Shown here: piece after piece, positions 22,424 to 33,779 of the stretch
Numbering within the stretch: the first letter of the stretch is position 1
Layout of the letters: every line of letters begins with the position of its first letter
Source: Phoronis australis
Taxonomy: Eukaryota > Phoronida > Phoronidae
Direction: 5' to 3'
Assembly (NCBI GenBank): GCA_002633005.1
Contig: NMRA01000007.1
Span: forward strand, 1,070,811 to 1,134,810
Length of the DNA: 64,000 nucleotides
Program-made: the position numbers and the translations under genes
The notes under the pieces: model-generated
The model's input: only the letters and a program-made list of their open reading frames with translations
Told to the model about the DNA's origin: nothing
The model's database searches: none

Positions 22424-22685
22424 ATTTTGCCAACTTTAAAAACTAAATGAAAAATAAGAACAGCTGCTTGCAAGAAAGCCCTACTTGTAGTTTATGCATT
22501 ATATATAAGCGCACGAACATGTGCGCATTGTTTATAGCGTTCACCTCATTAATAAAACGTCAGCGCTTGTGTAACATCGTTTTTGTGTAATTAGTCTTTT
22601 AAGCGTGCAGAGTATCATATGTTTGCCGAGTTATGAAATTTTAAATTAATATTTCAAGATAAAGTAACAATTATGGTGTTATACC

Positions 22686-22876
22686 ATAGGCAGATAAAGG
22701 GGGCCCGGAGGACTAAAACGCCACCAGTATATCGTTTCTGGGCGTTTCGGGCCTATTCTCCTTTATAATTGTGTTTGGGCCCCCTCTTCAGAGACCGATT
22801 GGAATGCGCGTAAATCTCTGCGTTCAAATATGTGTGGTTGGGCCCCCTTTCTGCGACATCCTAGATCCGCCACTGC
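22686..22876. mobile_element. hAT-like MITE, 191 bp
   Basis: The left end cataggcagataaaggggg and the right end ctagatccgccactg (complement cagtggcggatctag) are degenerate TIRs of the CAGTGGCGGAT family. ggggcccg and gggcccc segments repeat inside. No target duplication was seen, so the left end is approximate. Confidence 0.55.
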
Positions 22877-22964
22877 AGACTCGAACTAAATACCCACTCG
22901 TGAGTCAAAAATAGGCCTACATGTTTCTGAGTCAGGTTTTTCGAGTTCAATGGACTTTTAAAAT

Positions 22965-23035
22965 TCAGAGCTCAAGGCGATACGCTGGGCTTTGAGCGCC
23001 TACTTACATCTAATTTTACCACTACAGCACTTTCA
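22965..23035. repeat. Dispersed repeat shared with 37365-37435
   Basis: Both copies read ctcaagg.gatac then gggctttg, cgcctactta and taattttaccactacagcac. At 37 kb this sequence follows the cgtaggcgcagcca repeat directly, so the two parts belong to one larger element. Confidence 0.7.
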
Positions 23036-23289
23036 TGACAACTAACTCCCGTTTTGTCCGTATTCCAGACGATACCAATTTTCAGAGGCATGATATCAAC
23101 CTTTCTTTTTATAATCGACAAGCGCACTCTTTTGTCTGATGTCATGGCACAAGCGCTAATTATCTACCACGCTAAATGAAAACATTTAAGAGGCATGGAA
23201 CACGACACAAACTCGTAAAAATTCCTTTTAAACAGATCTTCGCGAATTTAATTCTTGGGTATGCTAACGTGAGAGTTACCCACTTTGAA

Positions 23290-23700
23290 TATTGCAAAAA
23301 AATCTTGAAAAATCATCAGATTCACTATTTTTGAAACACATTCCAATGCAGTTTTCAAATATTCTCCGCCCTTGTATTATATATGCGCGCATGCGCTTAA
23401 CAAAATCTCACTGGTGTCAGAGGTCACATTTTCCATACAAGGGAAATGTGCAACGGCTATGCCTTTCAATAACATATAAGGAAACTTGCTTTGCCGCGTG
23501 GAAGAAAAATTGGCAAAGTGACGAGTAGTTGACAAATCGTATTTCTTTTGAAATTTGAAATGAAAAGGAAAATGCTTGGACATCGACAGAAATTCAAAAT
23601 CTTTACGAACAAATTGTAAAAATCACCTGGTGAACGGATTGACTTCTGATTCAGTGACAGAAAACCACTTTGAATAACGCAAGTTTGACTGTTTTTCACG
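23290..23700 (+). repeat. Dispersed repeat with possible coding relic, copy 1
   Basis: Homologous to 52985-53280 on the opposite strand over about 300 bp. The plus frame reads GNVQRLCLSITYKETCFAAW then KKNWQSDE; the other copy reads GNVLRLCLAIPNKEACLALW then KKNRRSGEQ. Matching reading frames suggest a decayed transposon ORF, but I do not recognise the family. Confidence 0.6.
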
Positions 23701-25763
23701 TTCTATGCCTGTTTAATGTAAGCAATGTCACAACATTCGTGACATCAAGGGCTGACGGCGACACTGGCTTCCCCGGTTGATAAAAAGCATTGTCCAATTA
23801 GATGACACAACAAAGGGCCCGGTTCCCTAATGAATACCAGCGAAGTCGCGGGTTGTCAAACTCGCCAAGGCAAATTGCACGCTCAAAAATCTGTTGATGT
23901 CTCAAATGCTGGAAACCAATGTTCTGCAACATGCTGCTAACAGAACGATAGTTGCTATGGCCGACTTTGTGAGCTGTCAGTTTAAAAGCCCCGGTCACTA
24001 TGTTTAATATCCGAAGTCCTACCCAAGTCCTTTAATCACCAATAGTCAGCCAGTTTTACTAAATATGCTTAATTCTGAATTCCACCGTTCTGTCGCTGTC
24101 GCCTTAACATGCTCTTACACTCAAACGGGTATGTAGATGGATTTACTCATATAGTTTGTAAACAGCATTTGTCTGCCACATTCCCTTCTGCCGAAGCGTT
24201 CGGCGTTTTTTGCCTAATCTCAGAACATATTTACAAAAGTCGTGAACATTTTCAATGTGGTGTACACCATACTTCTACTTCGTAGTGTTGGAGAATTACA
24301 GGACTGTTAGATAGGGCTTAATCATGTCGAGACCACCTTGCCTTGCTTCTCTTGGTATAATTTACGACACTGACTCCACTTGAGTCTACAAAAGAATGTA
24401 ACTCCCAAGTATTCATTGTTGGAATTAACCTCAACAATTTAAAATTCCCAATTTACTTCTCTCAGTACTACACCCCACGTGACTAAGAAAGCACTATTCT
24501 CATTGGTCAATCTGTGCTTTAGCCAATGAAAAGCAAGGCCACATACAAAGACATGTTTGCTTCAACGGAAGCCATTTTTGACAGATGTAAATATTTGTTT
24601 TTATTCGTTCGAAAATGGATTTTTGCTTATGTCATTTTAATAACAATGAGTCAAATGACTTATTGTTATAAATATGACGTAAACAACATTTATTTTCGAG
24701 CCTAAGAAGTGTGGCTCTCTGTATTAATACAGGCGGTCCCGCTCGAAAACCACCAAGAGCGGGGCCCTCCATATTAAAATAAGTGGCCCACTTGTTGACT
24801 GCCGTCTGGTGGACCCACTATATTTGTATGAGGACCCCGCTTTTTAATGAGAATGAGTCATTTTGGATAATAAGCTGTCACATATTCCAGTTTGAAGACT
24901 GGGGTAACGGTAATCCCTTGACTGCACATTTTTAATATTGCAATGTGTTTCAGAGATATGAGATTTTCATACCGCTGCGGATGTGAAAATTTTACGTACT
25001 GAGCTCTGTATATTCTCAGCAGGCCTTGGGCAAAATACCCCTAACTTAGAGACCAGGGGGAAACTGAGGAAACACACTATGTTAACATTAAGATTTTCGT
25101 TAATTATTAAGTACTGGAAGACATTGGAAATTCCTTAAAGAGAACAGATTATGTTCTGTTTGTGTCCTATACTTTGTAGAAGACGAATATCATTTTTAAT
25201 TAAGTGCCCACTTTATGAACTGTGAAATTATTTTAGAAAATGTCAGTCTGAAGTGTGTAAATTTTATGTTATCTAAATATTTGTTAGCAGCTGGTATCAG
25301 AAGAGACGATGTAGATACGTAAGTTTTGGGTCAATGAGCTTTGTACAACAACGAAATAAACATATTTAAATTAGATAGCTAATGTTTCGGAACAATACAA
25401 GACATCTGGGTTTGGGAACAGCTTTGGGAAGGCAGAAAATAGCCTTTTCATACCAAATTACTTAGTACTTTTCCTTTGAACATGTGCCATCATAGAAATT
25501 TGGAAATTTCACCCAGCACCGGATGTTGAATTGTACTTAACAAATCCTGCAAGCTTATGCTTAGTCTAGGGAGAAATACACCAAAAGTTGCCACAGAGGC
25601 AGGCATACCACTAAGGTATATTAAAACTGTAATTCTATAAACTTGTAAATAAACCTATCATCTCAGTTGTGAAATATGTATGTTAAGCCTCCAAAATGAG
25701 GGATGCTAGTGCACATAGTATGCACAACTGTTTTTATTGAAATAAATATTTACCTATCGGAGG
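23701..25763. other. No intact gene; possible retroelement scrap
   Basis: A minus frame at 23798-23998 reads NYRSVSSMLQNIGFQHLRHQ, which faintly resembles the segment after reverse transcriptase in some LINEs. No other recognisable sequence. The interval 24700-24850 has cggtccc/ggggccc inverted words. Confidence 0.3.
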
Positions 25764-25766
25764 CCT

Positions 25767-27024
25767 GGGCCCGGTCTCCAATCTCCGTACTCAGACTCAT
25801 ACTCATACTCGAGATTTCATACTCAAAATCGTGCTCACTGGAGTCGTACTCAAAAAAGCGTATCTAATGTCGTATTTCGAGTAGACTCCAAACGTACTCA
25901 AATCTGACACTCATACTCGAGTTGCTATGGAACTCTTTATGATGTGAAATGCAAAATCACGCAAAGCCGCGCTGATTCNNNNNNNNNNNNNNNNNNNNNN
26001 NNNNNNNNNNNNNNNNNNNNNNNNNNNNNNNNNNNNNNNNNNNNNNNNNNNNNNNNNNNNNNNNNNNNNNNNNNNNNNNNNNNNNNNNNNNNNNNNNNNN
26101 NNNNNNNNNNNNNNNNNNNNNNNNNNNNNNNNNNNNNNNNNNNNNNNNNNNNNNNNNNNNNNNNNNNNNNNNNNNNNNNNNNNNNNNNNNNNNNNNNNNN
26201 NNNNNNNNNNNNNNNNNNNNNNNNNNNNNNNNNNNNNNNNNNNNNNNNNNNNNNNNNNNNNNNNNNNNNNNNNNNNNNNNNNNNNNNNNNNNNNNNNNNN
26301 NNNNNNNNNNNNNNNNNNNNNNNNNNNNNNNNNNNNNNNNNNNNNNNNNNNNNNNNNNNNNNNNNNNNNNNNNNNNNNNNNNNNNNNNNNNNNNNNNNNN
26401 NNNNNNNNNNNNNNNNNNNNNNNNNNNNNNNNNNNNNNNNNNNNNNNNNNNNNNNNNNNNNNNNNNNNNNNNNNNNNNNNNNNNNNNNNNNNNNNNNNNN
26501 NNNNNNNNNNNNNNNNNNNNNNNNNNNNNNNNNNNNNNNNNNNNNNNNNNNNNNNNNNNNNNNNNNNNNNNNNNNNNNNNNNNNNNNNNNNNNNNNNNNN
26601 NNNNNNNNNNNNNNNNNNNNNNNNNNNNNNNNNNNNNNNNNNNNNNNNNNNNNNNNNNNNNNNNNNNNNNNNNNNNNNNNNNNNNNNNNNNNNNNNNNNN
26701 NNNNNNNNNNNNNNNNNNNNNNNNNNNNNNNNNNNNNNNNNNNNNNNNNNNNNNNNNNNNNNNNNNNNNNNNNNNNNNNNNNNNNNNNNNNNNNNNNNNN
26801 NNNNNNNNNNNNNNNNNNNNNNNNNNNNNNNNNNNNTCGAAATATAGATGAGATACACTTCAGTTCGAGTACACTCGAAAACTGAGTACGTGCTCGAAAT
26901 TTCGAGTACAGATTTTTCGAGTATGACATTGAATACACCAAAGCTGAGTCTGTACTCGAGTTGAGTATGAAGTGTGAGTTTGAGCATGATTCGAGTCTGA
27001 GTACGGAGATTGGAGACCGGGCCC
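25767..27024. mobile_element. Inverted-repeat element rich in tactcgag words, interrupted by N gap
   Basis: TIRs of 32 bp, beginning gggcccggtctccaatctcc, lie at 25767-25798 and (inverted) 26993-27024 and look identical. The interior is made of variants of actcgag/tactca/cgagtactc on both sides of the gap, forming a highly self-complementary array. No coding sequence is seen. Long open frames across the gap are only N characters. Confidence 0.8.
25979..26836. other. Assembly gap (858 N)
   Basis: Unsequenced stretch inside the inverted-repeat element; the repetitive palindromic content probably blocked assembly. Confidence 1.
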
Positions 27025-27595
27025 TGGTTATATTTGAGAGCCTAGCTTTCCGGCACACCTTGGGCTCTTCGTCGGGGCACTCACTGACGGAGGTTCCGTG
27101 TCACGTGGCCTGTGGGCGGTGCTTGGTGGTCGTCAAACACCACCTGGTGGTTGTCACTGGCAAATGGCAGATAATTCGTAACCACTGTCTGTATTCAACT
27201 CTGGCTGGTTACTACTATTCAACGGCTCCAGCTATGAACATTCATTCTACATGTTTATCATGTATATATGTTGTTCTTCTGGCCAATGTCCGTGTATACA
27301 AATAAATCATGTCACACCTTTGAAAAAACCATAAATTGTTTTACCGGCTTTGACATACATGCCATAATATTTTATTTTAGAAATTGATTTGTGCAAATCC
27401 ACTGCTTTAGGTAAACGTAGCTTTAAATGTTGTTGAAAAAACTGTTTCCACTGGTTTGTGTGCATCCTTTGTCTTGGCAACCGTTTTTTGGTTTTTGTTC
27501 TACTGGTTAAGGTGGATCTTTGACAAAGCAAACAAACAATTCAAATTGTTTAAAATTTCGTAAGTATGTTGCGAGCGCAGCTTACAACACTTGGC

Positions 27596-27727
27596 AGAGT
27601 TCAGTAACGTTAAGATCTCGCTAAAAAGCAAGACTTCGCGAGACTACGTGAGATATTGCCGTGTGTTTTAAATGAGAACACGTTATTTTGATTAAATTTT
27701 AGCGAAGTCCTAGCGTTACTGAACTCT
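27596..27727. mobile_element. Palindromic MITE, copy 2
   Basis: The ends agagttcagtaacg and cgttactgaactct are exact inverses over 14 bp. The interior is shared with 12987-13121 and 49027-49168 (words agcaagacttcgcgaga and gtgagatattg). Confidence 0.85.
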
Positions 27728-28416
27728 ACCCTGTTCTAATTCTAAAATGCCTGCTTACCATGGCAACAATACGCTTAAAAGTTTTTAAGAAAGGTTGTTA
27801 AAAATATTTTGAGTATGGTTTTAAACTTAACAAAATGACTATTTACAGAATGCCAAAATGCAATACACAGCCATTTTGAACTGTTGACAACTCTTTATAT
27901 ATATCTGTACCGGAACCACCCACTGCGAATCAATGAAATACAGTACAAACTCGATCGGCCAGTTTCACTGCTACGGTTTTTTTGTGCGGAGCTATTATCG
28001 CATGAGCGATAAATTCTCTGCAATAAACCACAGGCTAAAATAAATTAACATAAGTAAACTTCTCCAGTTACACCTTTAACCTTCACAGTTCTATAGTCTG
28101 TTAAACATATGCGTTGATGAAGTTTCAAAAGGTACATCTAGAACAAGTCTGGCAGCCTGCTTCTGAGCCTTCAGTTAAGAGGAAACCAATTTTGCATTGC
28201 ATCCTGAAGAGGACCATGCTGTATATTAGCCTTTGGCAAAGCCAATAACTATTTGAAATTAAAAGTGGAACATGTATCGATGATCATTTTGTTACTACCG
28301 GTAAGTGGCAGAAGGCTGAGTGGTCTGCTACCTTGCTCAGTTGCTATTATACACGTTCAAATAGTGGCCACTGACCAATGTATAGGAATGTTTTCACGAT
28401 TGTCGATCAGACTCTG
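27728..28416. other. Downstream of GT31 gene 1; no gene recognised
   Basis: AT-rich sequence that should contain the 3' UTR of the minus-strand gene at 28417-29583. No other ORF with a recognisable domain. Confidence 0.45.
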
Positions 28417-29583
28417 CTATAGTTTTGTGATTGAAAAAAAATGATCCACTTTAAGAACCTTTCGTCTACGGAAGTGATTCGACATTTTCGACCAAAGCAA
28501 TGTTAGGTTCACAGGCGACAGTTCAAAGCAAAATGACAAACAGTCCTCGCATGTGGCCATTAACAAAGGGTTTTTCACAAACTCTTTCCCCACCCTTTCA
28601 TGCACGATCCTGTCGGTGTCAACGAGTGGAACTTGAAGTTTTCTCGCAACAAAGCTTAAATAGACATCGTCATGATCAACAGCATCTATGTACTCCATAG
28701 CAATATTCAAGTCTTTTGCATACTGTATATTGATAATGAAAGTACCCGCTGGCGTAAGCGGAGGGAATTTGGAAAAGGGATACTTCTCGGCGGGAAGGAC
28801 CAAAAGTTTACCACTAGGGTCTTTGGCTCTACGAGGTTTGTAAACCCCTTTGAACCATCCCAAATAGAGTCTTCTCATCTGAGCAATAGCATCTGAGCTC
28901 AGAGTCCCAGCGATGTTCCACGGGTTTAAAAGAACATCATCATCGGCAAACACAAGATACTTGACGTTGGCACAATGCATGGTAACCCACTGTACAGTCA
29001 ATATAAATTTCCATGTCGTTTTTTCGTAGCTGTCAAAAAAATCCCATTGTAGTATATCGTTGTTGATTTCGTTTTCCTTCTTCAGGGCCTTTTCCGTTTG
29101 GTCAGACGAGGATTTTGCGACAAGAAAAACTCGCTTTAATTTAATTCCCTGCAAAACGTTCTCATTGCCCCATGTTTGGCGAATAGCCTGACGGCGATCA
29201 GCGGAAAGCGGCGTAGACTTGATGAGATAAATCATAAAAAGTGGAAGGTTATCGTCACAGAAGGAAGGATGCAAAACAATGTCTTGGTGGACCACGTTGA
29301 TTGGACGAATGTCAGTTTTGTGGCCATTCCGCACGTGGTAAATCATGTCATCCAAGTCCACATTAAGTGGGTAATGATGAAACAAATCAAGAGAGTTGTT
29401 CCCTGCTCCAGGATGAAATTTGGTTCCAGGTTTATCAACGATTCTTTTCACGTGCCATACCTTTTCGCTTTCGAATCTTGACATCCAATGGCTTAAATTG
29501 CTCTTCCAAAATATACAGACTGCAGCAGTGAAAATACAAGAAACAAATAATATTTTTAGTTTAGATCTTTTAAAAACGTACAT
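28417..29583 (-). CDS. Beta-1,3-galactosyltransferase-like protein (GT31), gene 1
   Basis: Intronless 388-codon gene. GT31 enzymes transfer galactose or N-acetylglucosamine from UDP-sugar in beta-1,3 linkage to glycans in the Golgi lumen. It is a type II membrane protein: a short basic N-terminus, then a hydrophobic anchor at about residues 10-27 (KILFVSCIFTAAVCIFW). The catalytic domain has RRQAIRQTWG at 130-139, the metal and UDP-sugar binding FADDDVLL at 212-219 (DDD in place of the more common EDD), AGTFIINIQYA at 279-289 and DHDDVYLS at 303-310. Cys residues near 345, 348 and 352 fit the conserved C-terminal cysteines. Length is normal for the family. The closest relative seen is the gene at 46635-47819. 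The exact acceptor sugar cannot be told. Confidence 0.93.
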   Translation of the reverse strand: MYVFKRSKLKILFVSCIFTAAVCIFWKSNLSHWMSRFESEKVWHVKRIVDKPGTKFHPGAGNNSLDLFHHYPLNVDLDDMIYHVRNGHKTDIRPINVVHQDIVLHPSFCDDNLPLFMIYLIKSTPLSADRRQAIRQTWGNENVLQGIKLKRVFLVAKSSSDQTEKALKKENEINNDILQWDFFDSYEKTTWKFILTVQWVTMHCANVKYLVFADDDVLLNPWNIAGTLSSDAIAQMRRLYLGWFKGVYKPRRAKDPSGKLLVLPAEKYPFSKFPPLTPAGTFIINIQYAKDLNIAMEYIDAVDHDDVYLSFVARKLQVPLVDTDRIVHERVGKEFVKNPLLMATCEDCLSFCFELSPVNLTLLWSKMSNHFRRRKVLKVDHFFSITKL

Positions 29584-29978
29584 CTTCGTGCAACGTCTGT
29601 ATAGCTAACAGCTGCGTCGAGAAATGGCGAAGAGAAGACACTGGACATTAGTTAATTGTTTTATTCCACCAGTCTCTGGATATTGATGCGGGGTGGTTTG
29701 AAAATATGGGGGGGGGCTATAGCGCCCACTTTCTATAAGCAGCTATTTACAAATAGACGAAAATCAATTAAGTGATTTAATTGTGTGTGTTCATTACGAT
29801 TAAAAATCCTTACACTTATTGTTTTATAAAATTTTTAAAAGAAATGTAGGCGCCTTTGTTTGCCTGCCGCGCACAGGAAAATGTATCAAGGTAGGCAGTG
29901 TCTTCGCGGGTGACCCATGAGCGAAAATGTCTTTTCGTGTATGGTAGGCGCAGTGCTACTTAATTCCAATTTGTGTAT
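29584..29978. other. Upstream of GT31 gene 1
   Basis: Contains the promoter/5' UTR side of the gene, a g-rich stretch near 29710 (gggggggggctatagcgccc) and no recognisable ORF. Confidence 0.4.
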
Positions 29979-30619
29979 GACATAAATCGAAATTATTTGA
30001 CATAAATCCAAATTATATCTGACACAAATCAGAATGATGTCTGACATAAATCTGGATTATGTCAGACAAAAATAATTTGTCTGACATAACTCTCGAATAA
30101 TATCGTACATAATTCATTAATGCCAAAAATAATCCTATTTATATCAGATGTAAATCAGATTAATAACCACCATTATTCTATTTATATCTGACATTAATTG
30201 TATTGATGTCTGATATGAGTCGGCCGATAAGATTCGTCGATACATTCTCCACGCTTACTACCCAAATATGGCGCTTCTTACGGACGCTGTTGTTTTTCTG
30301 CAAAATTTAAAGGAGTTGTGAACGAGTGTTTTAGACTTTCATTCATTGATGAAAGCGTAAACATGGAAAACGTTAACAGGTTGCTGAATCAACTGGAAAC
30401 AATGCGGGCTGAATCAATGAATGTATCGACGATTCTCATTGGCTGACGCGTGTAAGACATAAATACAATTTATATCGGATATAAATAAATTAATTAATAA
30501 ATAGAATAATGATTGACATTAATGGATTATGCACGATATTGTTCGAAAATTATGTCAGATATAAATTAATTTACGCCAGACATAATCCGATTTATGTCAG
30601 ACATAAGTCGGGATTATAT
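29979..30619. repeat. Array of gacataaatc-type motifs in both orientations
   Basis: Variants of tctgacataaatc occur repeatedly at 29979-30227, and again, in either orientation, at 30450-30619 (gtcagacataagtcg, cagacataatccg). The two blocks flank a unique core of about 220 bp, as in DNA transposons with subterminal repeats. No TIR could be fixed precisely. The core includes a 27-codon frame starting MENVNRLLNQLETM, of no known family. Confidence 0.7.
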
Positions 30620-30699
30620 CGCACTGCAACTGTCGGCGACACATACGACAGCCAATCACTGAAAGCTTTAAGATGCCAAAACGCAGTCACCTTCATATT

Positions 30700-31707
30700 C
30701 AGTGGCGGATGTAGGATATCCCATGGGGGGCCCAACATTTCGTCCAGCTGTAAGCAATTGCGCAAACTACGTTTGTAGATGCGCATAGCACCGAATGGGG
30801 GGAGGTCGGGAGGGGGTGGGCTCCCCTCCCGCCCAGGAAATTTTTCTGTTTTTTCCTCTAAAAATCAAGCATTTTCCTTTATTCCTGAAGTATTATCCAA
30901 GAAAAAAGACAAAAGAAACACGGAGAACGTGTCAAACAGGAAAAACTGGAAGTACCAGAGACACGAACTCACGACCTGGCGGACAGAGCGCGAGTACTTT
31001 ACCACTACACCACCACGACTTATCTCCTAATAAGAGACCTACTTGTTTATGATCCACAGCGTTTGCGCGCTAAATCCACTTCTTTTTGTAATGCTTATTA
31101 CACGTTTTATATTTTGTGCAATCGGTTCTTAACAAATTTGTTGTATTTAAAATAGTCTTCAAATGCCCAAAAGACCAAATCCGTTTTTCGTGTTGGCAAT
31201 AATGACGGAATTGCTTTGGAAATAGTCTTAAGTTAAGGTTTGAGAAAGAGAGAATTATGAGTTTCTGAGTGATTCACTAAGGCTTCGATTAAAATTCACA
31301 TCTTACCAGCAGCTTCTGTTTTTTCATCGTCACTCAGGTTCCATTTTCTTTAAAAAATGAAGTAAATTTTCTTCATTGCACAGTGGAGCAGACGACGGAA
31401 ACGGAGTCGTAGTGCGCAGCGCCACTGCCGGTCGCCTGGGATATCGCGGGAGAGCCTATACTTAGCCAGAATTCCGTTACGAATGCGCCGTGTTCCGAAT
31501 TTGACACTTGAAATTGGATCTGAGCTCCCCCCCTCCCCCAAACACTAAAACTGCACACATTTAAATCTTGTTTCATCCGTATAATTTTAATTACCGGGGT
31601 TAATTAATCAACTCAACATTTCCCTAGACGCTCTTGCTGTTTTATTTTTTGGGGGCAGCCAAAGGGGGGGGGGCGGGGCCCTTGGACCCTCCCTAAATCC
31701 GCCTATG
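30700..31707. mobile_element. hAT-like non-autonomous element, 1008 bp
   Basis: The left end cagtggcggatgtagg and the right end cctaaatccgcctatg are imperfect inverted repeats, flanked by the direct repeat atatt (30695-30699 and 31708-31712). The interior carries a tRNA-like SINE head at 30951-31018 and no transposase. It belongs with the other CAGTGGCGGAT elements. Confidence 0.7.
30951..31018 (-). repeat. tRNA-derived SINE head inside the hAT-like element
   Basis: On the minus strand gtgtagtggtaaagtactcg looks like a tRNA D-arm/A box, and gagttcgtgtctc lies about 30 bp further on, like a B box. The anticodon region (gctctgtccgc) is not a clean loop, so a SINE or pseudo-tRNA is more likely than a working tRNA. 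Confidence 0.5.
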
Positions 31708-33620
31708 ATATTGATGGTTGAATGACACTTATTTAGACATTAGTACATTATGTTATTTACGCTGCACGGCCCCGGCGTTTACGAGTTAATCAATTTCGAC
31801 TTCATGCTTAAAAAAGTACAGCATTGTCGCTATTGTTCCAGTGAGCAAACCCAAATACAAATTTCATCAGAAACACTTGAAAAGAGTGTTAAATGATAGC
31901 TTTAGACAAGCCATTTATACATTTTTTTGAATTTTCAAATCGGTTCGGCGGTTCTCGAGTTATTTGAATTTTAGAGCCTCAAAATGGCCCTTTTTTCTGC
32001 AAACAGCACCCAGAAATTTCAAGCCACAGAAAATGGCAAGTTTAGACAACTATACGTGGTTATCCATAGCTCACATTGTTCTTAAAACAAGATGAAGAGT
32101 CCTTTGCAAGTAGGTTAACAACATGGCATAGACACCAAACCACAAATTATTATATTTTGCACGAACAAGAACAACAAAAATTGAAAAATTCACCACCGAC
32201 TTATTTTTTTCGATTTGTGACAGGACATTTTTGCCCTTGAAGCTAAGTTTAACAAGTGATGTTTTCAAAAGAGAGCAACTTTTTACCTTGAAAATGACAA
32301 AACACTAAAGAATTACTATGGTTTAGTGAACATGTTTCTTTTGCTCCAAAAGATATTGAAATAATTCTAAAAATGAAACTTGCATAACAAATGAATTCAA
32401 AATGAGCAAAAACCAGAAAACTAGTCTTTTTCAGAGTATTTCGTTATTTATTTAAAAACCTGTGAGGTTATGTAAATTAATTTTTTCCCAAGTAAGATCA
32501 ATGCTTTCACAATCTTAAGTTGCACATCAAATGACCAAAAATGATAATATGCATTTTTAATTAAACAAAATTAAATTGGACCCTAAAATTTCAACGAATT
32601 TTAAAACAATTTCATTTCTATCAAATAATATAGAAACTGAGAGGTGTTGTGTTGGTAACTACCCAAAAAGAGCATATTTGTATTCTAAAGTATTTTGATG
32701 CACTGCAGTATTGACTGAACATTTATTTTTGTGAAATATGTAATTTTCTAAAAATGAAACTGATCATAGCGCCACCACGAGGTTGTAAAAGTGTAACAAC
32801 AAATATTGTTGAAGAAAATAGAAAAAATGACCCTATTCCCAAAATTGAAGTAAATTAAATTTTAAAAGTATTCTATATTATTTTAATGGAAATATTTCAC
32901 CAGGTTTGGGCCACTTTTTGTAATTTAGAGATCTTTTGACTGGTTCTGTTGAATACATTTAACCAATCAGGTTCGAGTTTAGTGTGAACCCTGGAAAGGT
33001 CAAGAGGGTTCTTGAAAAATGACTGAAGTTACCTTTTTAGAAGTGTTCCTAAATGGAAATGGTGAGATAAAGTGAAAAATTTTGATCAGGAATGGATTAG
33101 GACATGATTGGTGATTATAACATTGAGTGTACACTTTCAGGATTTTTCCAGGTGAGAGAGAAGCGAGGCAGTAAATTAAAAAAGTACATTTTCTCATATT
33201 TTTGTCAAAAAAATAAAAAAGTGTACACTCATGGTTGAAAGCAATATTTTGTAGCAAGCAGTTTGATATAAATATCATTAAAATCGATTAGTAACGGCCA
33301 TCTAACAGCTAAAAGTTTGACCCCTACTGAAAGTCACAAGAATTTACCGGTGAGTGAAAAATTTGTGAAGTGCTCGCTTTACTTCAATTTTTAAAAATAC
33401 TCTTTAATGCCCAAATTTTTGTAACAGAAAGAAAAAAATTAAATGGCAACTTTTCATTTTCCACCACTTAGTATGCTAAAAGATATGAGGTTGTGAAAAT
33501 CATGGAAAATGGCAAAATTTCGCTCTTGCTGAATTTCCGCCATATTGGTTTGCTCACCCTGCAGTAGACACTTGAAGGTGTCAATGTTGGTCCGAATGAA
33601 TCTAATGTGTGAATCGTTTT
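31708..33620. other. AT-rich intergenic DNA
   Basis: Nearly 2 kb rich in A/T with many short runs. No ORF above about 90 codons and no recognisable domain or repeat ends. Confidence 0.5.
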
Positions 33621-33779
33621 CAGTGGCGGGATTTAGAGGGAGGGCCAAGGGGACCATGCCCCTCTAAAATTATCCCAGCTTCTATTTGGCAGTTCGGGGG
33701 TGCGAATGTCTGACGGACAAAGTGCTGGATAATACTCTGCCCTGCCCCCCCCCAACTCAAAATCACGGATCCGCCCTTG
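33621..33779. mobile_element. hAT-like MITE (family 2), 159 bp
   Basis: The left end is cagtggcgggatttagaggg and the right end is acggatccgcccttg. It is homologous end to end with 45263-45410 (inverted) and 53408-53564. Shared internal words include ccctctaaaatt and aatactctgccct. No target duplication was visible at this copy. Confidence 0.75.

Noticed and set aside
25911-27058. Very long open frames on both strands
   Set aside because: They cross the N gap; unknown bases give no stops, so the length is meaningless.
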